Shown here: positions 23,236 to 30,607 of the stretch, piece after piece | Layout: each line of letters starts with the position of its first letter | Position numbering within the stretch: the stretch's first letter is position 1 | Source: Streptomyces sp. Ru73 | Lineage (GTDB): Bacteria > Actinomycetota > Actinomycetes > Streptomycetales > Streptomycetaceae | Reading direction: 5' to 3' | Assembly: GCF_002920575.1 (NCBI RefSeq) | Contig: NZ_PQSQ01000085.1 | Location: forward strand, 1-34,963 | DNA length: 34,963 nucleotides | The notes under the pieces: model-generated | Told to the model about the DNA's origin: nothing | Seen by the model: only the letters and a program-made list of their open reading frames with translations | The model's database searches: none | Translations under genes and position numbers: made by a program

Positions 23236-24716
23236 TCGGCGAAGTCCCCGATCAGGGTCTCGGCCCACTCGATCTCGCCGCTGAGCGGGTGGTCCTCCTC
23301 GACGTACGGCAGCTGCTCGGCGACCGCGGCGAAGGCGCGGGCCACCGGCGCGTCCGGCAGGGTGGCGTCGGCCAGGCGCAACGCCCGTACCGCGCCGATG
23401 AGTTCGCAGGCGAGCACCGTGCGGTAGGCGGCGACGGCCGCGGTGGTGCTGCGGGCCGCCTGGGTGGAGAAGCTGGCGTGGTCCTCCAGGCCGCGCGAGA
23501 TCACGGCGGTGCCGAGGGTGACCGGCGCCGCGGCGTGCCGGAGCTGGCCGAGCGCGTCGTGCGCGACGTACTCCAGGATCATGATGCCGGAACTGCCCGC
23601 CGGGCCCGCCGCCAGGAACGGCGGCAGGCCGGTGAGGTCGGGTTCGACCAGGTCGCTCAGGCGTGCGGCGGAGAGTTCGGCGGCGTGGTGCAGCGCGGCG
23701 CGCAGTCCGTCCAGCGCGAGGGCGAGGTAGGCGGTGGAGAACTGGCCGTGGTGGTGTACCTGTTCGCCGTCGATGTCGATGAGCGGGTTCTCGGCGGCGG
23801 CGTTGACGTCGATGGTCAGTACGCGTTCCAGTGCGTCGGCCGCGTCCAGCGCGGGACCGTGCACCTGCGGGAAGGCCCGCAGCCCGAAGGGGTCCTGGAG
23901 GCGCCGCCCGGCCGGTGCGTCGGGGCCCAGCGCGAGGATGCGGCGCATCTCGGCGGCGCAGTGCAGCGAGCCATGGTGCGGGCGCGCGGCATGCACCACC
24001 TCGGAGAACGCCTCGGGCGAGCCGCCCAGCGCGCTGTAGGAGAGCGCGGTGATGACGTGGCTCGCGCGCAGCAGCCGGCTCAGGTCGTGCCAGGCGAGTA
24101 CGGATTCGGCGAGCGTGACGGCGTTGCTGGAGATGAAGGCCAGCGCGTCGCCGGGGCTGATCGGAACCGGGGCCGGCCCGCCCTTCGCCCAGGGCCGTTC
24201 GCCGGCGAGGGTCAGGGCGACCTCGGCGAGGGTGGTGAGGTCGCCGGTGCCGATGGCGCCGCGGGTGTGCAGCGAGGGCAGGGCGTCCTCGCGGAGTGCG
24301 GTTTCGAGGCCGCGGAGCAGCCGGGGGTGCACGCCGCTGCCCGCCGCGGCCAGTTGGTTCAGGCGGACCAGCAGTCCGGCGCGTACCACGTCGTCGGGGA
24401 GCCGGTCGCCGCTGCCGCCCGCGTGGCTGCGCAGCAGCCGCAGGCCGTGCTGGTCGACGGCGTCCGGGGTGACGACGGCGTGCCGGTTGGCGCCGACGCC
24501 GGTGGTCCGTCCGTACACGGCGCGCTTGGCGCCGCTGTCGCGGGCGATCTCGTACGCCCGGCCGGCGCGTTCGAGTGCTTCGCCGGCGAGTTGCACGGGG
24601 GTGCCGTGCCGTGCGACCCGCACGATGTCGGCGCAGGTCAGGTCGGTACCGTTGACGTCGAGTGGTGCCCTGAGGGGAGTTGCGGGGGAAGCGGTGGAGG
24701 TGGCGCGGTCCGGCAT
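23229..24716 (-). CDS. Aromatic amino acid lyase (HAL/PAL family) with altered MIO motif
   Basis: A 495-residue member of the histidine/phenylalanine ammonia-lyase family. Conserved elements: catalytic-loop Y68 in VYGRTTGVGANR; QDPFGLRAFPQVHG; NAAAENPL; HHHGQFSTAYLALALD; and GLEDHASFS. The place of the MIO-forming Ala-Ser-Gly reads GAIGTGDL (G153-L160), so the triad is G-T-G, with T157 in place of serine and one residue fewer than in HutH. Since the electrophilic MIO group forms from A-S-G, the chemistry may differ. It could still deaminate an aromatic amino acid, or be an isomerase/mutase-like or non-lyase variant. AAGGGAG precedes the ATG. Divergent from an MFS transporter, with twin palindromes between them. 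Confidence 0.8.
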   Translation of the reverse strand: MPDRATSTASPATPLRAPLDVNGTDLTCADIVRVARHGTPVQLAGEALERAGRAYEIARDSGAKRAVYGRTTGVGANRHAVVTPDAVDQHGLRLLRSHAGGSGDRLPDDVVRAGLLVRLNQLAAAGSGVHPRLLRGLETALREDALPSLHTRGAIGTGDLTTLAEVALTLAGERPWAKGGPAPVPISPGDALAFISSNAVTLAESVLAWHDLSRLLRASHVITALSYSALGGSPEAFSEVVHAARPHHGSLHCAAEMRRILALGPDAPAGRRLQDPFGLRAFPQVHGPALDAADALERVLTIDVNAAAENPLIDIDGEQVHHHGQFSTAYLALALDGLRAALHHAAELSAARLSDLVEPDLTGLPPFLAAGPAGSSGIMILEYVAHDALGQLRHAAAPVTLGTAVISRGLEDHASFSTQAARSTTAAVAAYRTVLACELIGAVRALRLADATLPDAPVARAFAAVAEQLPYVEEDHPLSGEIEWAETLIGDFADY

Positions 24717-24724
24717 GAAGCTCC

Positions 24725-24786
24725 CTTGACAAGAACTTATTCATCTCGCAGGGTGCATGAAACTCTCCATTCGCAATCTTGGCAAG
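24725..24786. promoter_or_regulatory. Twin CTTGRCAAG palindromes between the lyase and MFS genes
   Basis: CTTGACAAG (24725-24733) and CTTGGCAAG (24778-24786) are 9-bp palindromes 53 bp apart, close to five helical turns. Between them TTCAT (24740-24744) and ATGAA (24757-24761) form another inverted repeat. The first copy overlaps the lyase ribosome site region. A looping repressor or activator is plausible; none is encoded next to them except the AraC gene at 22462. Confidence 0.45.
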
Positions 24787-24887
24787 AGCAGTTTCCGCGG
24801 GCCGCTGCCCAGCGGCCGTGCGCCCTCCCTCCCGCCCGACGCCCCGGCGTGACCGCGGCGTCCCCAGATCGGAGTGCTTGTCGAGCC

Positions 24888-26264
24888 ATGCCGGAAGACC
24901 GGACCCTCACCCCAGCCGCTTCCCGGGCCGATTGCGCCGCCGCACCGGAACGCGCAGCCCCGACCGACACCTTCGACGACGCCCCCCTCAACCGCTTCCA
25001 CCTCAAGATCACGGCACTGACGTTCGGCGCCAACTTCTCCGACGGCTACCAGCTGGGCATCATCGGCATCGCGCTCACCGCCATCGCCCCGCAGATGCAC
25101 CTCGGCTCGCTGTGGCAGGGGCTGATGGGCGCCTCGGCCCTCATCGGCGTCTTCGCCGGCAGCATCGTCATCGGCTGGGCCGCCGACCGCATGGGGCGGC
25201 AGCGCCTCTACATGCTGGACTTCCTGCTGATCGCCGTCGCGTCCGTCCTGCAGTTCTTCGTCAGCAGCCCTGAGCAGCTGTTCGTGCTGCGCCTCCTCAT
25301 CGGCTTCGGCATCGGCGCCGACTACGCGCTCGGGCCCACGCTCGTCGCCGAGTTCGTACCCCGCCGCTACCGGGGCGGCCTGCTGGCCTCGCTGACCTGC
25401 CTGTGGACCGTCGGCTACATCGCCGCCTTCTTCTTCGGCACGTACCTCATCGGGCTCGGCGGCGACTCCTGGCGCTGGCTCCTGCTCAGCAGCGCGGTCC
25501 CGGCCGTCGTGGTCCTGCTGCTGCGGCTCGGCACGCCCGAGTCACCGCGCTGGCTGCTCAGCAAGGGGCGGACCGACGAGGCCCGGCAGGTGGTCGCCCG
25601 CTTCGTCGGCAGCCACGTCGACTTCGACACCTTCGCGGCACAGCAGCCGGCCACCACCCAGCGGGCCGGCTCCTACCGTGAGCTGTTCGGCCGCGAGCAC
25701 TGGCGGAACACGGCGTTCGGCGTGCTCTTCTACAACTGCCAGGTCATCCCGTACTTCGCGATCTACACCTTCCTGCCGCTGGTGCTGGTCAAGATCCAGC
25801 TCGACGGGGACGACTTCCTGAGCGAAGCGCTGCTCAACTTCTTCCTGCTGCTCGGCGGCGTCGCCGGGCTGTGGCTGGTGGCCCGGCTGACCCGGCGGCG
25901 GCTCACCATCGGTTCGTTCGTCGTCCTCGCGCTGTCGCTCGCACCCATGGGCATCTGGCCGGACGCGCCGGCCCTGCTGCTCTTCCCGCTGTTCCTGGTC
26001 TTCACCTTCACCATGTCGGCGGCGACCAACCTCGACCAGGTGTACCCGCCGGAGCTGTTCCCCACCGAGCTGCGCAGTTCGGGAGTGGGCCTGCTGAACG
26101 GCATGAGCCGGATCGGCTCCGCCATCGGCACCTTCCTGCTGCCGGTCAGCCTCGGTTCGCTCGGCTTCGCGCCGACGATGACGGCGCTCGCCGGCGTCCT
26201 GGTGATCGGCGCGGTGGTCTCCGTGCTGTGGGCCCCGGAGACCAGCGGCACGGCACTGGACTGA
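24888..26264 (+). CDS. MFS transporter, sugar/aromatic-acid porter type
   Basis: A 458-residue major facilitator protein with 12 helices. Typical signatures are WAADRMGRQRLY (2-3 loop, D-R-x-G-R-R-like), GFGIGADYALGPTLVAEFVP with RYRG (4-5 loop), PESPRWLLSKGR (6-7 loop) and PTELRSSGVGLLNG (10-11 loop). These mark the metabolite:H+ / sugar-porter-like families that include aromatic-acid and shikimate uptake systems. It is divergent from the lyase, so import of the lyase substrate or movement of its product is the natural guess. The ATG at 24888 has only a distant GGAG. It ends at a strong hairpin shared with the next, convergent gene. Confidence 0.88.
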   Translation: MPEDRTLTPAASRADCAAAPERAAPTDTFDDAPLNRFHLKITALTFGANFSDGYQLGIIGIALTAIAPQMHLGSLWQGLMGASALIGVFAGSIVIGWAADRMGRQRLYMLDFLLIAVASVLQFFVSSPEQLFVLRLLIGFGIGADYALGPTLVAEFVPRRYRGGLLASLTCLWTVGYIAAFFFGTYLIGLGGDSWRWLLLSSAVPAVVVLLLRLGTPESPRWLLSKGRTDEARQVVARFVGSHVDFDTFAAQQPATTQRAGSYRELFGREHWRNTAFGVLFYNCQVIPYFAIYTFLPLVLVKIQLDGDDFLSEALLNFFLLLGGVAGLWLVARLTRRRLTIGSFVVLALSLAPMGIWPDAPALLLFPLFLVFTFTMSAATNLDQVYPPELFPTELRSSGVGLLNGMSRIGSAIGTFLLPVSLGSLGFAPTMTALAGVLVIGAVVSVLWAPETSGTALD

Positions 26265-26277
26265 GCGCGGACGCACG

Positions 26278-26318
26278 GCCTCGCACGGTCCGGTCCTAGT
26301 GGCCGGACCGTGCGAGGC
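26278..26318. terminator. Bidirectional terminator spanning the SUMF1 stop codon
   Basis: Arms 26278-26295 and 26301-26318 pair over 18 positions with one wobble. The loop CTAGT contains the stop codon (TAG, minus strand) of the SUMF1-type gene, so its last seven codons form one arm of the stem. Confidence 0.85.
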
Positions 26319-26979
26319 GGAACCCCACGTCGTCGACCCGGAAGTCCGGGTGGCTGCGGCGGCGGGCCGAGGCCCGGCAGCTCCAGTGCTCATCGAACCA
26401 GCCGCCGCCGCGCAGCACCCGGTACGTGCCGTAGACCTCGGGGTCGTAGAAGTCCCCGCACCAGTTCCAGACGTTGCCGAGCATGTCGTGCAGGCCCCAC
26501 GCGTTGGGGCGCTTGCCGCCCACGTCGTGACTGCGCTCCTGGCTGTTGCCGCGGTACCAGGCGATCTCGTCGAGCGGCCCGTAGTGCGGCCCGGTCGTCC
26601 CGGCGCGGCAGGCGTGCTCCCACTCGGCCTCGGCCGGCAGCCGGTACCCGTCGGCCGAGGCGTCCAGGTCCGCCTCGGGACCGTCGCCGCCCTCCCGGAA
26701 GCGGTAGGCCGGCGTGAGCCCGTCCCGGCGGGAGAGCGCGTTGCAGAACCGGACCGCGTCCCACCAGGAGACGCCCTCGACGGGCCGCCGGTCCCCCCGC
26801 GCAGCGCTCGGCCGCCGGCCCGTGACCTCCGCGTACAGCGCCTGGGTGACGGGGTACGCCGCGAGCCGGTACGGCGTGAGCGCGACCGTCCAGCTGCGCT
26901 GCGTCCGCCGGTCCGACAGCGTCACCCGCCCCGGCGGGACGGCCACCATCTCGTCCCCCACGCGCTCCCCCACAGCCAC
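26296..26979 (-). CDS. SUMF1/formylglycine-generating-enzyme-family protein
   Basis: A 227-residue protein covering the FGE-sulfatase (SUMF1) domain: EMVAVPPGRVTL at the start, VEGVSWWDAVRFCNALSRRD, YRLPAEAEWEHACRAGT, PNAWGLHDMLGNVWNWCGDF and RGGGWFDEHWSCRASARRR. True formylglycine-generating enzymes use two active-site cysteines near the last motif; here only one is seen (WSCRAS), so it is more likely another member of this fold (for example a C-type-lectin-like hydroxylase or ligand-binding protein). I start at GTG 26979 (AAGGGGG upstream); an in-frame ATG at 27015 is possible. No sulfatase gene is nearby. Function unknown. Confidence 0.8.
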   Translation of the reverse strand: MAVGERVGDEMVAVPPGRVTLSDRRTQRSWTVALTPYRLAAYPVTQALYAEVTGRRPSAARGDRRPVEGVSWWDAVRFCNALSRRDGLTPAYRFREGGDGPEADLDASADGYRLPAEAEWEHACRAGTTGPHYGPLDEIAWYRGNSQERSHDVGGKRPNAWGLHDMLGNVWNWCGDFYDPEVYGTYRVLRGGGWFDEHWSCRASARRRSHPDFRVDDVGFRLARSGH

Positions 26980-27329
26980 TTCTGCCCCCTTGGCCCCACC
27001 CGCGGTGGAGCACATTGCATTTTTCTGCGCAGCGGGTTTCCCGCCGGCCGGTACTCATGATCTCCTGTCTCGTCAGCGGGCGGGAGTTCTCCGGTTGGGA
27101 AGTAGCCGGCCCCGCCCCGTGCCGGGCTGCGGCGGGACCTCCCTCGGGCCCGCGCACCGTGCTGCCCGGCCGCCGAGGCCGCCTTTTCCCGACAGTCACC
27201 ACCGGCTTGAGGTCACAGGCCACCCAGGGCTCCACGCCGGGCCGCCCCTCCTCCCACGAGCACGACGGCCCGGCCGGGCACCCGCCGGTGAGGCGTCAGC
27301 GGCCGGCGGCGGACGAGGGAGGGACGACA
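26980..27329. other. Divergent intergenic region without a gene
   Basis: A 350-bp gap between the SUMF1-type and GAF-ANTAR genes. I see an AT-rich island (27013-27024) and a small hairpin GCGGG-TTT-CCCGC (27032-27044), both probably part of the divergent promoters, but no convincing -35/-10 pair and no repeat. The rest is featureless. Confidence 0.5.
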
Positions 27330-27998
27330 GTGCCAGAGGGTTACCCGGCCACCGGGCCGGCCATGGCCGACTGCCTGCGGAAGGTCGCGGCCGGCGGGCT
27401 GCCGCTGCGGGAATGCGCCGAAGCGCTGGGCCTGGACGGCCTGGCACTGCTGCTCGCCTCCGACACGGGCCTGCCGGAGCCGCTGCACCTCCACGGTCCG
27501 CTGGCCCGGCCGCTGGAGGACCTGCAGCTGGTGCACGGGGAGGGCCCCGGCTGGGACGCGGCGCAGCGCGGCACCACGCTGTTCGTTCCCGATCTGTCCG
27601 CGCCGGCGGTCACCCGCTGGCCCGGCCTGACGCCGGCCGTCCAGGACCTCGGCGTGCGGGCGGTCTTCGCCTTCCCGATGCGCATCGCCACGGTCAGGAT
27701 CGGGGCGCTCCTCGGCCACCGGCGGGCGCCGGGTCTCATGACGCCACGTCAGCTCCGGGACGCACGGGCCTTTGCCGGGGCCGCGGCGCACGCCACCCTG
27801 CAGCGGAACGGATGGCTCACCGACCGGGCCGGGCTGCCGTTCGCCGCGGTCCACGAGGCGACCGGTGCCCTCGTGGAACGGCTCGGCGTCTCCCCGGAGT
27901 ACGCGCTGCTGCGGCTGCGCAGCCACGCCTTCCGCCACGACCGCTCCCTGCTGGACACCGCCCGTGCCGTGCTCGGCGGCGGTCTGGACGACGTATGA
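27330..27998 (+). CDS. GAF-ANTAR protein, putative RNA-binding antiterminator
   Basis: A 222-residue protein. Residues about 20-150 form a GAF sensor (LREAEALGLDGLALLLASDT-type core, GVRAVFAFPMRIATVRIGAL), and the last ~50 an ANTAR-like three-helix domain (AVHEATGALVERLGVSPEYA ... RLRSHAFRHDRSLLDTARAV). ANTAR domains bind paired hairpins in nascent RNA and prevent termination. GAF-ANTAR proteins are frequent in actinobacteria. Start GTG at 27330 with GGAGGG upstream; longer in-frame extension to 27015 looks like non-coding sequence. Target RNA unknown. It is convergent with DUF2267 and ends before a terminator. Confidence 0.82.
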   Translation: MPEGYPATGPAMADCLRKVAAGGLPLRECAEALGLDGLALLLASDTGLPEPLHLHGPLARPLEDLQLVHGEGPGWDAAQRGTTLFVPDLSAPAVTRWPGLTPAVQDLGVRAVFAFPMRIATVRIGALLGHRRAPGLMTPRQLRDARAFAGAAAHATLQRNGWLTDRAGLPFAAVHEATGALVERLGVSPEYALLRLRSHAFRHDRSLLDTARAVLGGGLDDV

Positions 27999-28045
27999 GG
28001 CGGTGAACTGCCGTACGGGGTGCGGAGAACGGCGGAAGACGGTGC

Positions 28046-28073
28046 GGACGGCGGAGCGGGCGCTCCGCCGTCC
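28046..28073. terminator. Terminator between the GAF-ANTAR and DUF2267 genes
   Basis: A perfect 12-bp stem (28046-28057 with 28062-28073, arm GGACGGCGGAGC) with loop GGGC, between convergent genes. Confidence 0.75.
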
Positions 28074-28138
28074 TGGCGCGGGCCGACCGTGGTGCGGGGA
28101 GGCCGTGGCGCGGCAACAGCGGTGGTGCGGCGGTTTTC

Positions 28139-28642
28139 TCAGGCCGCCTGGGGTACGGCCGTACGGGTGTCCGCCGCGGGCCGCTCGGCCCGCTCGACCG
28201 GCCGGGGGATCTCGGGCCGGCCGAACAAGGGGGCGTAGCCGGAGGGGAGATGGGCCAGGATGCGGTCCAGGAGGTCACGGCCGGCCAGGGCGGCCACCGT
28301 GGTGAGGACGGCACCGGTGTCCCAGCGGCAGGTGGCCGGGCTGCCGCCGGTGCGGGCGGCGAGGTCCTTCACGAAGCCCCAGCCGGTGAGCGGTTCGAAC
28401 TGCGGGATCTGTGCCGTGAACGTCATGGCGGCCTCCAGCGGCAGCCGGGCGGCCAGTTCGACGCGCTCGTCACCGGTCAGCTGCCGGCCCAGCGCCGCGA
28501 GCACGGCCTGGACGGCTTCCTCGGCCCTCTCCCGGGTGGGATAGGCGCCTTCGTACCGGACCTTCTCCAGCATCTGACGGTACGTCATCACCGTGTCACG
28601 CCGGTCCGGGGCAGACTGGGGGTGCATCGCTGCAGCAGTCAC
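28139..28642 (-). CDS. DUF2267 protein, heat-shock operon partner of hsp18
   Basis: A 167-residue protein whose N-terminal ~130 residues match DUF2267: MLEKVRYEGAYPTRERAEEA, VQAVLAALGRQLTGDERVEL, ARLP, then a second half FVKDLAARTG ... VLTTVAALAGRDLLDRILAH. The family is a helical protein of unknown function often found near stress genes. The start is uncertain: GTG at 28642 (purine-rich GAGAAAG upstream) or ATG at 28588 (MTYRQMLEK), which would fit the family start better. It lies 38 bp downstream of hsp18 on the same strand without a terminator, so it probably shares the RheA-controlled promoter (inference). Confidence 0.8.
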   Translation of the reverse strand: MTAAAMHPQSAPDRRDTVMTYRQMLEKVRYEGAYPTRERAEEAVQAVLAALGRQLTGDERVELAARLPLEAAMTFTAQIPQFEPLTGWGFVKDLAARTGGSPATCRWDTGAVLTTVAALAGRDLLDRILAHLPSGYAPLFGRPEIPRPVERAERPAADTRTAVPQAA

Positions 28643-28680
28643 CTTTCTCGTGATCGTGATCCGTCGTGCCCGTATCGCGT

Positions 28681-29112
28681 TCAGCTGGAGAGCTGCTTGT
28701 CCGAAGCGCTCCCGCGGATGGCGATCCTGCGGGGCTTGGCGCGCTCGGTGATCGGGATGCGCAGCGTCAGCACCCCGGCGTCGTAGTCGGCCGTGATGTT
28801 CTCGGCGTCGAGGGTGTCGGCCAGGGCCAGCCGGCGGGAGAACACGCCCAGCGTCCGCTCGGAGACGTCCAGCTGGACCTTCTCGCCCTCCGCCGTGGGC
28901 CGGCGCTCGGCCTTGACCGTCAGCATGTTGCGGTCGACGTCGATCTCGATCGCCTCCGGCGACACACCGGGCAGGTCGAAGGCCACCACGTACGTGTCGT
29001 CCTCGCGGTACGCGTCCATCGGCATCGGGGCCGGGCGCGACCAGGTGCCGGAACCCATGAGGTGCTGGGCGAGCCGGTCGAACTCACGGAAGGGGTCAGT
29101 GCGCATCAACAT
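28681..29112 (-). CDS. hsp18: Small heat-shock protein HSP18 (Hsp20/alpha-crystallin)
   Basis: A 143-residue ATP-independent holdase chaperone that keeps unfolded proteins soluble. It begins MLMRTDPFREFDRLAQHLMG; the alpha-crystallin domain runs from about residue 35 (PMDAYREDDTYVVAFDLPGV) through IDVDRNMLTVKAERR to LTLRIPITERAKPRRI, with the C-terminal I-x-I-type anchor (RRIAIRG). GGAGGT lies 8 nt before the ATG. Two exact-type RheA operators lie 69-113 nt upstream, and rheA is the divergent neighbour, as in Streptomyces albus, where RheA represses hsp18 until high temperature inactivates it. Confidence 0.95.
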   Translation of the reverse strand: MLMRTDPFREFDRLAQHLMGSGTWSRPAPMPMDAYREDDTYVVAFDLPGVSPEAIEIDVDRNMLTVKAERRPTAEGEKVQLDVSERTLGVFSRRLALADTLDAENITADYDAGVLTLRIPITERAKPRRIAIRGSASDKQLSS

Positions 29113-29180
29113 GGGAGTAACACCTCCAGAAGGCTCAGGCAGTTGGTGCCAATGCGCTTCACCTGCATCTGGTTGTAGCA

Positions 29181-29199
29181 TGTCATCCATCCGATGACA
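29181..29199. promoter_or_regulatory. RheA operator 1
   Basis: TGTCATC-N5-GATGACA, a perfect 7-bp inverted repeat and exactly the RheA site described for the hsp18 promoter of S. albus. Confidence 0.9.
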
Positions 29200-29206
29200 A
29201 ACGAGA

Positions 29207-29225
29207 TGTCGTCCATACGATGACA
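29207..29225. promoter_or_regulatory. RheA operator 2
   Basis: TGTCGTC-N5-GATGACA, one mismatch from operator 1; centre-to-centre distance 26 bp. It lies on the rheA side, so it probably serves autorepression of rheA. Confidence 0.85.
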
Positions 29226-29265
29226 GCCTGAAGCCGACGACGGTGCCGCCGAGGAGAAGAAGCTC

Positions 29266-29958
29266 ATGTCCCCCGCCGATCACCCCGTCCCGGACGCCGC
29301 CGGGGCCACGCCCCACGACCCCACGAGTCCGGCCTCCTTCCTCGCCGCAGCGGCGGCGCTGGAGACCATCAAGAACGCCGTGCGCACCGCCCGGCGCAGC
29401 GACGCCGAGCCGCCGCCCTCCCCCGAGGAGGGCCCGGAGCAGGCACTGGCCGCACTCATGCTGCTGCGTGAGGTCCGCGAGGAGCTCGCCGGCTGGGAGA
29501 CCGGCCTGATCGAAACGGCCCGGCAGGCCGGCGCGAGCTGGGCGGACCTCGCCGAGCCGCTGGGCGTCGCCAGCCGGCAGGCCGCCGAGCGCCGCTACCT
29601 GCGACAGCGCCCCGGCCCCGCCGGCAGCACCGGCGAGCAGCGGGTCCAGGCCACCCGTGACCAGCGCGCGGCCGACCGCAGCGTCACCGCGTGGGCGCGC
29701 GGCAATGCCGCCGACCTCCGCCGGCTGGCCGGCCAGGTCGCCGCCCTCACCGACCTCCCGGCCGCGTCCCGCGCACCCCTGGACCGGCTCAACCAGGCGC
29801 TCGGGCACGACGACCCGGCCGCCCTGCTCGACCCGCTGACCGCCACCCGGCCGCACCTCCGGCGGCGCCATGCCGACCTGGCGGCCCGCATCGACACGCT
29901 GGCCGACCGGACCGACCAGCTGCGCGACGACAGCAACAGCCGGCGCCGTACCACCTGA
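29266..29958 (+). CDS. rheA: RheA, heat-sensing repressor of hsp18
   Basis: A 230-residue protein that matches the actinobacterial HSP18 transcriptional regulator: SFLAAAAALETIKNAVRTAR, MLLREVREELAGWETGLIET, then the helix-turn-helix-like GASWADLAEPLGVASRQAAE and ERRYLRQRPG, followed by a helical C-terminus. RheA represses hsp18 and itself at low temperature and changes conformation directly on heating (known for S. albus). GAGGAGAAG precedes the ATG. It is divergent from hsp18 across 153 bp containing both operators. Its stop codon lies inside the terminator shared with the convergent TetR gene. Confidence 0.88.
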   Translation: MSPADHPVPDAAGATPHDPTSPASFLAAAAALETIKNAVRTARRSDAEPPPSPEEGPEQALAALMLLREVREELAGWETGLIETARQAGASWADLAEPLGVASRQAAERRYLRQRPGPAGSTGEQRVQATRDQRAADRSVTAWARGNAADLRRLAGQVAALTDLPAASRAPLDRLNQALGHDDPAALLDPLTATRPHLRRRHADLAARIDTLADRTDQLRDDSNSRRRTT

Positions 29959-29968
29959 CGGCGCCGGC
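29939..29968. terminator. Terminator overlapping the end of rheA
   Basis: An 11-bp perfect stem (29939-29949 with 29958-29968) with an 8-nt loop; it includes the rheA stop codon and ends 11 nt before the convergent TetR gene. Confidence 0.75.
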
Positions 29969-29979
29969 CGGAGCCTCTG

Positions 29980-30558
29980 CTAGCGCGCGTCCTCCGACGG
30001 GAAGCGGGCGAGGACGGTACGGGCCAGGCCGCGGGCGTAGTCGGCGTCCAGCAGGCCGGGCCGGAAGAGGATGCGGTACATCATCGGCGCCACCAGGTGG
30101 TCGAGGACCGTCTCCACGTCGGGAGCGGCCTCGCCCCGCCCGGCGGCGCGGTCGAGGAGCACGGCGACCTGCTCGGCGGCGTACGCCGAGCACTGGCCTG
30201 CGTTGCCGCCCTCCCGGTCCCCGGCGAGCGCGTCCTGGATGTAGGCGCGCCCGGCCGCCGAGGACATCTCCTCGAGCCACTCAACGGCCCAGGTCTCCAG
30301 GTCCTCGGCGAGGCTGCCGCAGTCGGCGGGCGGGCCCTCCGGGCGCAGCCGTTCCACCGCGACGTCGGACAGCAGTTCCTGGAGGTCGCCCCAGCGCCGG
30401 TAGATCGTCGAGGGGGTGACCTCGGCGCGCGACGCGATCAGCGGCACGGTGAGCGCGGCGCGCCCCCGCTCGGCTTCCAGTTCGCGTACGGCCCGGTGCA
30501 CGGACTCCTGGACGCGTGCGCTGCGCCCGCCCGGGCGGGTCCTCGGCTTTGCTCCCAT
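29980..30558 (-). CDS. TetR-family regulator of the amidase/metallohydrolase locus
   Basis: A 192-residue TetR protein. The DNA-binding domain includes ALTVPLIASRAEVTPSTIYR and RWGDLQELL (about residues 33-66); the C-terminal part (RAYIQDALAGDREG, then VETVLDHLVAPMMYRILFRP) resembles the common TetR C-terminal domain with a membrane of hydrophobic residues for ligand binding. It lies directly behind the amidase gene on the same strand. A 27-bp pseudopalindrome 8 nt before its start recurs twice between the amidase and metallohydrolase operons, so it very likely controls itself and both operons. ATG at 30558. Confidence 0.9.
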   Translation of the reverse strand: MGAKPRTRPGGRSARVQESVHRAVRELEAERGRAALTVPLIASRAEVTPSTIYRRWGDLQELLSDVAVERLRPEGPPADCGSLAEDLETWAVEWLEEMSSAAGRAYIQDALAGDREGGNAGQCSAYAAEQVAVLLDRAAGRGEAAPDVETVLDHLVAPMMYRILFRPGLLDADYARGLARTVLARFPSEDAR

Positions 30559-30565
30559 CCCCTCA

Positions 30566-30592
30566 CCTTAACGCTGATTCTTTGCTTCAAGG
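30566..30592. promoter_or_regulatory. TetR operator A (upstream of tetR)
   Basis: A 27-bp pseudopalindrome starting CCTTAACGC and ending GCTTCAAGG. It aligns without gaps to operators B (32370) and C (32412). It lies between the amidase stop and the TetR start. Confidence 0.75.
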
Positions 30593-30607
30593 CGGGCGCC
30601 CTGCCCG

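Noticed and set aside
21196..24744. A 1182-codon minus-strand open frame
   Set aside because: Only its last 404 codons (MFS gene) look like a protein; the rest is an Arg/Pro-rich shadow of the lyase and AraC genes, caused by high GC.
22386..26264. A 1292-codon plus-strand open frame
   Set aside because: Only the part from 24888 is an MFS transporter; the upstream part is antisense to the lyase and has shadow composition.
27015..27329. N-terminal extension of the GAF-ANTAR protein to 27015
   Set aside because: The extra 105 codons have non-coding composition, and the GTG at 27330 has a good ribosome site.
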